Source: Phormidesmis sp963789215
GTDB taxonomy: Bacteria; Cyanobacteriota; Cyanobacteriia; Phormidesmidales; Phormidesmidaceae
Assembly (NCBI GenBank): GCA_963789215.1
Contig: CAWBJY010000015.1
Location: forward strand, 62,001-126,000
Reading direction: 5' to 3'
Length of the DNA: 64,000 nt
Shown here: piece after piece, positions 54,081 through 64,000 of the stretch
How the letters are laid out: each line of letters begins with the position of its first letter
Numbering within the stretch: position 1 is the first letter of the stretch
Made by a program: the position numbers and the translations under genes
Notes under the pieces: generated by a model
Seen by the model: only the letters and a program-made list of their open reading frames with translations
What the model was told of the DNA's origin: nothing
The model's database searches: none

Positions 54081-54237
54081 CTCAAGCGCCCCCGGCAAGA
54101 CAACTAACTATCCAACTCAGACAGAAACAACAGAATAAACGACAAACAACAAAAATTCGGTAACAGAATTAACCAACGAATTTATAAAGTAGAAAATTCT
54201 TAAGTAAAAAATGCTTAAACCAACTTTCCCGACAAAA

Positions 54238-54594
54238 TCACTTGCAAGCTATCAATTTGCTTTCGCCAGCAACGCCAGAGTCAGAGACAAGCTCTGGTAA
54301 AGACTCTAAATTCACAGCCATTGCCTCAAACTGCTTCTCAGCAGAACTCTGAACAAGTGACAGACCATCCTCCCTTAACACTACAGGAGTAGCGCACTTC
54401 GGACAGGCATGAACACGATGAGTTTCGCCGCTATGCCCGCTAGTTTGTTCAACCACATCAGAATGAGTGAGGTAGAACTCTATAGCCCGCTGAGCAATGG
54501 ATGACATAGGCTCACCATCAATTGCGGAGCGGATCTTGACCTGCCGATGCAGATCGTCTGAGATATATAAGGTGACTTTTTGCTTCGCTGACAT
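54238..54594 (-). CDS. Ribbon-helix-helix regulator with CxxC motif
   Basis: This 118-residue protein starts with a ribbon-helix-helix DNA-binding domain (VTLYISDDLHRQVKIRSAIDGEPMSSIAQRAIEFYL, about 7-41, quoted in parts: strand VTLYIS, helix DLHRQVKIRSA, helix MSSIAQRAIEFY). After this comes a CPKC pair at 64-67, which could bind metal with other ligands but lacks a second CxxC. A lone Cys is second to last. It sits upstream of ycf46 on the same strand, 158 bp away, and could control that pair. It is shorter-range in homology than the ATPase, so the regulatory link is an inference. Confidence 0.75.
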   Translation of the reverse strand: MSAKQKVTLYISDDLHRQVKIRSAIDGEPMSSIAQRAIEFYLTHSDVVEQTSGHSGETHRVHACPKCATPVVLREDGLSLVQSSAEKQFEAMAVNLESLPELVSDSGVAGESKLIACK

Positions 54595-54933
54595 CTCTGA
54601 TGTAAATAGGGTGACCCATGCATTACAAGTACATTAACGGGACTTAACTATGGCGTCAAGACGTTATGCCAGTTTGACGTCAAAGAGTTTACATAAGTTA
54701 TTAATCTACCAAGTCTGCACAATCTTCCTACGAGGAATATTAGATTAAGACTAATTGAGCCATGCGAAGCTGATAGTACAGGTTCAGTACCTATTCAAGA
54801 GCACTCTTTCCAAACGACTACATAGCTTTATCCTGTGTATGCTGTACTAATAGTAGCTATGCGTCAAATCACCCTAATTAGCAGTAAGTAGTAAGGGCAG
54901 TCTTGTCCTGAATCTAAGAACTCAGTTTTTATC
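54595..54933. other. Divergent regulator / recQ intergenic region
   Basis: About 340 bp without an ORF or RNA gene that I can support. It contains the palindrome at 54673-54684 and several GACGTC-like half sites, so operator sites for the adjacent ribbon-helix-helix protein are plausible. Confidence 0.5.
54673..54684. promoter_or_regulatory. 12-bp palindrome upstream of the ribbon-helix-helix gene
   Basis: TTTGACGTCAAA is a perfect palindrome about 80 bp upstream of the regulator start. A nearby GGCGTCAAGACG is a related partial site. It is a candidate operator for auto-control. Confidence 0.4.
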
Positions 54934-57174
54934 ATGAGCATCCCCACCTTGTTCCCTCAAACCGTCTCTTTAGAAGAAGCACTCAAGCGCTACTTTGGAT
55001 ACGGCAACTTCCGGTTCGATCAAAAGCTAATTATTGAACGGGTGCTGAAGAACAAAGACGTAATGGTAATCATGCCGACAGGCGGGGGGAAGTCGCTCTG
55101 CTATCAGTTGCCTGCGCTTTTACGAGAAGGCGTCACTATCGTCGTATCGCCTCTCATTGCTCTAATGCAAGATCAGGTTGTAGCCCTGCAAGACAACGGC
55201 ATTGGAGCAACCTTTCTTAATAGCACTGTCTCGTTTGACGAAGTGCAATCTCGCCAGCAAGCTGTTCTATCAGGCGATATCAAACTTCTCTACATCGCGC
55301 CAGAAAGGCTATTCACGCCGACTTTTATAGATTTCTTAGAGCAGGTTGGCCAGAAAGTCGGCATTAGCGCATTCGCCATAGACGAAGCCCATTGTGTTTC
55401 AGAATGGGGTCACGACTTTCGTCCAGAGTACCGTCAGCTCTTCCAACTCAAGCAGCGCTATCCTCAGATCCCTATCATTGCACTAACGGCAACTGCGACA
55501 AAAAGAGTCCGCGCAGATATAGTGCAGCAGCTCCGTCTATCGGACCCAGAAATATACGTCTCCAGCTTCAACCGCCAAAACCTCTACTACGAAGTAAAGC
55601 AGAAGTCTAAACAGCCATACCTTCAACTACTCAGCGTTATTCGGCAGCATCAAGGTGAAGAGAAGGGATCTGGAATCATCTACTGCCTTAGCCGTAAACG
55701 AGTCAACGAAACAGCAGCGCAACTTAAGCAAGATGGAGTCTCAGCGCTGCCATATCATGCAGGGCTTAGCAATCAAGAGAGAGAAAACAATCAGACAAAG
55801 TTTATTAGGGATGACGCTCAAATTATTGTGGCTACGATCGCGTTTGGGATGGGAATCAACAAGCCTGACGTTCGCTTCGTCATTCACTACGACTTGCCCC
55901 GAAACATCGAGAGCTATTACCAGGAAGCGGGTAGAGCAGGGCGCGATGATGAACCAGCTAAGTGCACTATCCTGTTCGGTTGGAGAGATGTCCGCACAGT
56001 CAAATACTTGATTGGGCAGAAAGCCGATCAAGTAGAGCAAAGGATTGCGCAACAGCAGCTCAATCAGATCATCAACTACACGGAAAGCGCAGTTTGTCGC
56101 CGTAAGATTCAGCTAGGCTACTTCGGAGAGACATTCGATGCGCCCTGCGATAACTGCGACAACTGCATAAATCCAAGTCCGCTAGAGGACTGGACAGTTG
56201 AAGCTCAAAAGTTTCTGTCATGCGTGTACCGGTGCAATCAGCGGTTCGGAATGACACACATCATAGATGTCCTACGCGGATCTAATAACAAACGTGTAGT
56301 AGAGTTCGGTCATAACAAAATTTCTACCCATGGCATTGGCAAGGATCGCAGCGTTGATGAATGGAAAACACTCTGCAGGTCTTTAGTCCACCAGGGCTAC
56401 TTAGAAGAAACGACTGATGGCTACTCTGTATTGAAACTCAATACAAGTAGCAATTTAGTTTTAAAGAAAGAAGTTACTGTTGAAGTTCCGATAGCCAGAA
56501 AAATAGAGAAGCCTAGCAGCGCTAGCAAGGAATCGGCCAGCGCAGAGCTAACTTCGGAAGAAAATATACTAATGAGTACGCTGAGAAAACTGAGGAAGCA
56601 ATTGGCTGACGAGCAGTCTGTACCGCCTTATGTCGTATTCTCAGACTCAAGTCTTAGACAAATGTCCCAGGAACGACCACAAACAGCAAAAGAGTTCTTG
56701 AAAATATCTGGAGTAGGTAGCAGTAAACTTGTTCAGTATGGCGATGTCTTTACTCGAAAAATTTGCGAATTTTGCAAAGAGAATGGACTCGAAGTGAAAG
56801 CAGGCCAAGCAGAAACATTTGGCCAAATAGCTATCTCAAATAGTCAAATCTCGCAGGAAATAACAGCTACCCAGAAAAACACATATAGGATGCACAAAGA
56901 GGGGATGTCTCTATCAGATATCGCTCTAGAGCGTAACATTCGACTAGGTACGATTAATGAGCACATAGCCAAGCTAATTAAAGCGGGTTACGAAGTAGAC
57001 CTAGATGTTCTAGTAGCACCAGAAAGACAATCAATTATTAAAGATGCCATTATGGAAGTAGGATCACATTCGCTCCGAAATATTCGTGAGGTTGTGGGAG
57101 AGACATATGACTACCAAGAGATCAAATTGGTAAGATCGCTTTGTGAATTAGAGCAAATAAAAAATAGTAAGTAG
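54934..57174 (+). CDS. recQ: ATP-dependent DNA helicase RecQ
   Basis: RecQ unwinds DNA 3' to 5' in recombination and fork repair. The 746-residue protein has Walker A PTGGGKS (48-54), DEAHCVSEWGHDFRPEY, a helicase C domain ending in ESYYQEAGRAGRD, the RQC zinc site (CRRK...CDNCDNC), and an HRDC domain (LRKLRKQLADEQSVPPYVVF about 548-620). After this comes a helix-turn-helix extension (MHKEGMSLSDIALERNIRLGT) as in the longer bacterial RecQ forms. The ATG start at 54934 is followed by SIPTLFPQT. It is transcribed toward a strong terminator before the rrn operon. Confidence 0.95.
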   Translation: MSIPTLFPQTVSLEEALKRYFGYGNFRFDQKLIIERVLKNKDVMVIMPTGGGKSLCYQLPALLREGVTIVVSPLIALMQDQVVALQDNGIGATFLNSTVSFDEVQSRQQAVLSGDIKLLYIAPERLFTPTFIDFLEQVGQKVGISAFAIDEAHCVSEWGHDFRPEYRQLFQLKQRYPQIPIIALTATATKRVRADIVQQLRLSDPEIYVSSFNRQNLYYEVKQKSKQPYLQLLSVIRQHQGEEKGSGIIYCLSRKRVNETAAQLKQDGVSALPYHAGLSNQERENNQTKFIRDDAQIIVATIAFGMGINKPDVRFVIHYDLPRNIESYYQEAGRAGRDDEPAKCTILFGWRDVRTVKYLIGQKADQVEQRIAQQQLNQIINYTESAVCRRKIQLGYFGETFDAPCDNCDNCINPSPLEDWTVEAQKFLSCVYRCNQRFGMTHIIDVLRGSNNKRVVEFGHNKISTHGIGKDRSVDEWKTLCRSLVHQGYLEETTDGYSVLKLNTSSNLVLKKEVTVEVPIARKIEKPSSASKESASAELTSEENILMSTLRKLRKQLADEQSVPPYVVFSDSSLRQMSQERPQTAKEFLKISGVGSSKLVQYGDVFTRKICEFCKENGLEVKAGQAETFGQIAISNSQISQEITATQKNTYRMHKEGMSLSDIALERNIRLGTINEHIAKLIKAGYEVDLDVLVAPERQSIIKDAIMEVGSHSLRNIREVVGETYDYQEIKLVRSLCELEQIKNSK

Positions 57175-57248
57175 AAAAATAGTCAAAAACAGCCTTTGAG
57201 TGAAGGAAGTTATTGTAAGTGAAGCACACATTACTCTATTCGGAATTA

Positions 57249-57289
57249 AAAAAGGCCCTACTTGCTCTCACGAGTAGTAGGGCCTTTTT
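57249..57289. terminator. Bidirectional terminator between recQ and the rrn operon
   Basis: AAAAAGGCCCTACT pairs with AGTAGGGCCTTTTT through a short loop. It sits just past the 5S end and about 75 bp past recQ, so it can stop both transcripts. Confidence 0.93.
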
Positions 57290-57299
57290 CTTAATATAT

Positions 57300-57419
57300 A
57301 ACCTGGCATCGAGCTATTTTGACAAGGACCAACGTCCTCACTATCTTCGCCGCTGCAATGTTTCACAATCGAGTTCGGGATGGAGTCGAAGTGGGTCCAC
57401 TGCGCCATTGACACCAGGA
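57300..57419 (-). rRNA. rrf: 5S ribosomal RNA
   Basis: The minus strand carries a 5S sequence beginning TCCTGGTGTC and ending GATGCCAGG, with the internal CCGAACTCGATTGTGAAAC. It is the last gene of the rrn operon. Ends are approximate. Confidence 0.93.
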
Positions 57420-57527
57420 ATGATGTTAAGGCTAGAGCCTTGAAAGACTGCATAGATTAGATAGAGAAAGCTAAAGTTGTTGGCTGCTAACAGCCTAGGT
57501 CTGATGGTCAGACATCGTTTTGTGTTC

Positions 57528-60412
<2,885 letters not shown>

Positions 60413-60737
60413 TCTTTTTACAGAAAATCAGTCGCTCCAATTCTATTAACACTCTCCGCTTTCGCCTTTCTTCAAACTACTCTCGCAGTTCGTTGTTTAG
60501 CGGTTACTTCAAGAGTCAATAGCTGGGCTTTTGAATTTCAAATGTCTTATTTCAGACTTTGAACTACCTTTGCTTTCTTTCTCTTTTCTATGCAGTTGTC
60601 AAGGTTCTTACTAGTCTCGAAAGACCAGCAATCCATAATGACACAATTTGCTCCTCTTTTAGAACAATAGTCATTATTGGTTGCTGACGTTTAGTTGACT
60701 CGATTGATTAGTTAGACTCCGTAGCCTTAAAACTTAG

Positions 60738-60813
60738 TGGTGGAGGTAAGCGGACTCGAACCGCTGACATCCTGCTTGCAAAGCAGGCGCTCTACCAGCT
60801 GAGCTATACCCCC
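60738..60813 (-). tRNA. trnA: tRNA-Ala(UGC) in the rrn spacer
   Basis: Minus-strand cloverleaf GGGGGTATAGCTCAGCTGG with anticodon loop CTTTGCAAG (TGC), T-arm GGTTCGAGTCC, and an encoded 3' CCA. Confidence 0.97.
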
Positions 60814-60843
60814 ATGATTGGAGAGTGGAATTGAACTCGTAAG

Positions 60844-60917
<74 letters not shown>

Positions 60918-61091
60918 GTATCAGTCTTAATTCTGTCGTTCATTGCTGAACAGCAACACGCAAATAACTTGAAGATAGGTCAATGACTTTTACATCACTC
61001 ACTAAAACTAACAGACCCTCAACGACCTTAGGTGACTACAACAACTCTCTATTTGCTATGTGCTTTCAAAAGTTGCTTAGTAGGTCTCCCT

Positions 61092-62580
<1,489 letters not shown>

Positions 62581-63135
62581 AGTAGAACGATTGACAACCA
62601 TCTAACCCGTAAGCTTGACCGTTGCAATCAGTTTGTCTGTACTCAGATAACCATTCTGGCTATCCTATTGCTTTATGCAGAATAGCTATGCTATCCTCAT
62701 AAGCAATTTCATTCATTAACGAGGGTCTCGTTAATCTATCTTCAAATTATTCGCTTTTCTAGGTGCTACTTGACCGCCTTCGGTAGCTAACCCTCTCGGG
62801 CCGCTTCCCTCAGCGCTCAACTAATATAGCGACCTTTCGCCACTAGTGTCAACCTATTCGTCGGAAGAAAGTTTGAGGACGCTAGAAGTATTGGAAAACC
62901 GTGTATTTCACAGCTTCATAGTTGGTTACATGGTTATTGCTTTGCAAATTTAGCGTGGAAAGCGCTTCATTTTTTTGCTTGAAGCTTTAAGTGTTCCACC
63001 ACAAACCTGCTAAATCCGCGATTGGCCTGCATGGAACACTCAAGCTGAAGTTACTTGATGGCATTTCGGGCTTCTATTTATTGACGCGGCGAAGGACACT
63101 ATATAGGTTGTTGAAGCTATTGATAGGGGCGCGCA
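62581..63135. other. Divergent rrn / glyQ intergenic region
   Basis: About 555 bp contain the rrn promoter and leader on the minus strand and the glyQ promoter on the plus strand. An inverted repeat lies at 62983-62998 and 63032-63046: GTGTTCCA and TGGAACAC cores, with AGCTT/AAGCT extending the stem with one mismatch. No ORF is convincing. Confidence 0.5.
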
Positions 63136-64000
63136 GTGAACTTTCAGTCTGTAATTGCGACATTGAATGACTTTTGGGCTCAGCATGGGTGCGTGGTGAT
63201 GCAGCCTTACGACACGGAGAAAGGCGCTGGGACAAAAAGCCCTCATACGTTTTTAAGGGCAATTGGGCCCGAACCCTGGTCAGTCGCATATGTAGAGCCT
63301 TGTAGAAGACCAGCCGATGGACGGTATGGAGAGAATCCGAATCGGTATCAGCATTATTTTCAGTATCAGGTGCTGATTAAGCCTTCTCCTGACAATATTC
63401 AGGATCTGTATTTAGAGTCTTTGCGATCGCTCGGAATTATGCCCGAAGACCATGACGTGCGCTTTGTGGAAGACAATTGGGAGGATGCAGCTGTTGGAGC
63501 TTGGGGTGTGGGCTGGGAAGTATGGCTCGATGGAATGGAGGTTACGCAGTTTACTTACTTCCAGCAGTGCGGAGGATTAGACTGCAACCCAGTGTCTATT
63601 GAGATTACCTATGGGCTTGAGCGGTTGACGATGTATCTGCAGGAAGTAGATGCGATCGCCAAAATTCAGTGGAATGACATGCTTACTTATGGCGATATAT
63701 ACATGCAGGGCGAGATTGAAAGCTCTACTTACAACTTTGAAGCGTCTAGCTCGGAGCTTTTGTTTAAGCTATTTGAGCTGTATCAGCAAGAAGCGGAGCA
63801 GCTTATGGAGAAAGAATTGGTGCTGCCTAGCTACGACTATGTACTGAAGTGCTCTCATGCGTTCAACTTGCTGGACGCACGTGGAGTTATTTCTGTGACT
63901 GAGCGGACGCGATACATCAGGCAGGTGAGGGGACTTGCTAGAAGGGTCGCGCAGCTATATCTAGATCAACGGAAAAAGCTGGGCTTTCCATTGCTAGAGA
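63136..64000 (+). CDS. glyQ: Glycyl-tRNA synthetase alpha subunit, 3' end beyond right edge
   Basis: GlyQ is the catalytic alpha subunit of the bacterial alpha2beta2 glycyl-tRNA synthetase. The frame starts at GTG (63136), because an in-frame TAG lies 10 bp upstream, and a GGGGC sequence precedes it. Class II blocks are seen: HGCVVMQPYDTEKGAGT, PEPWSVAYVEPCRRPADG, FQYQVLIKPSPDN and TYFQQCGGLDCNPVSIEITYGLERL. The 288 visible codons are nearly the full length (about 290-300). Confidence 0.97.
   Translation, partial: MNFQSVIATLNDFWAQHGCVVMQPYDTEKGAGTKSPHTFLRAIGPEPWSVAYVEPCRRPADGRYGENPNRYQHYFQYQVLIKPSPDNIQDLYLESLRSLGIMPEDHDVRFVEDNWEDAAVGAWGVGWEVWLDGMEVTQFTYFQQCGGLDCNPVSIEITYGLERLTMYLQEVDAIAKIQWNDMLTYGDIYMQGEIESSTYNFEASSSELLFKLFELYQQEAEQLMEKELVLPSYDYVLKCSHAFNLLDARGVISVTERTRYIRQVRGLARRVAQLYLDQRKKLGFPLLE

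Overview
The window is cyanobacterial chromosome. The evidence is the very frequent HIP1 octamer (GCGATCGC), a plant-type ferredoxin, biliverdin reductase, a helical carotenoid protein, the plastid-conserved Ycf35/Ycf46 pair, an SphS-like phosphate sensor, several cyanobacteria-only families (DUF3288, DUF4278) and an rrn operon carrying tRNA-Ile and tRNA-Ala in the spacer. The gene set suggests a Leptolyngbya/Synechococcus-like lineage, but I cannot fix the genus.

Layout. 0-9 kb: a vanadium haloperoxidase running off the left edge, small redox and cupin genes, a baeRF protein, and the treZ-treY pair that makes trehalose from glycogen-type glucans. 9-18 kb: DoxX-VOC pair, a DUF421 membrane protein, a secreted LEA-like protein, a large membrane-anchored helical-repeat protein, moeA and an aminopeptidase P. 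18-25 kb: helical carotenoid protein, DUF3288, a two-gene glutathione-dependent formaldehyde detoxification operon (frmA-frmB), a lipoprotein, a histidine phosphatase and the peptidoglycan enzyme DacB.

25-34.5 kb is the accessory part. It holds a possible MITE, an antitoxin-like orphan, a Uma2 nuclease, an internally duplicated unknown protein, a 21-bp-period array, a decayed IS256-family transposase, a NACHT-HEAT STAND protein broken by a frameshift and carrying near-identical 34-residue HEAT repeats, a RelE-type toxin-antitoxin pair, and an orphan histidine kinase flanked by two related GC-rich repeats. The NACHT-HEAT locus is the most interesting item.

34-57 kb is core: RodZ-like protein, RluB-type pseudouridine synthase, SphS-like kinase, DUF4278, RecJ, AI-2E-type permease, EamA exporter, CRP-family regulator, TerB-like protein, NadA, a HAD phosphatase homologue lacking its catalytic aspartates, a metallophosphoesterase, tRNA-Ser(UGA), ComB, BvdR, ferredoxin, a sugar-phosphate nucleotidyltransferase, Ycf35, Ycf46, a ribbon-helix-helix regulator and RecQ. 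57-62.6 kb is the rrn operon on the minus strand (16S, Ile, Ala, 23S, 5S), followed by glyQ, cut by the right edge.

A recurrent feature is short tandem repeats of 11-20 bp in the gaps between genes. In at least four places they include the stop codon of a gene.
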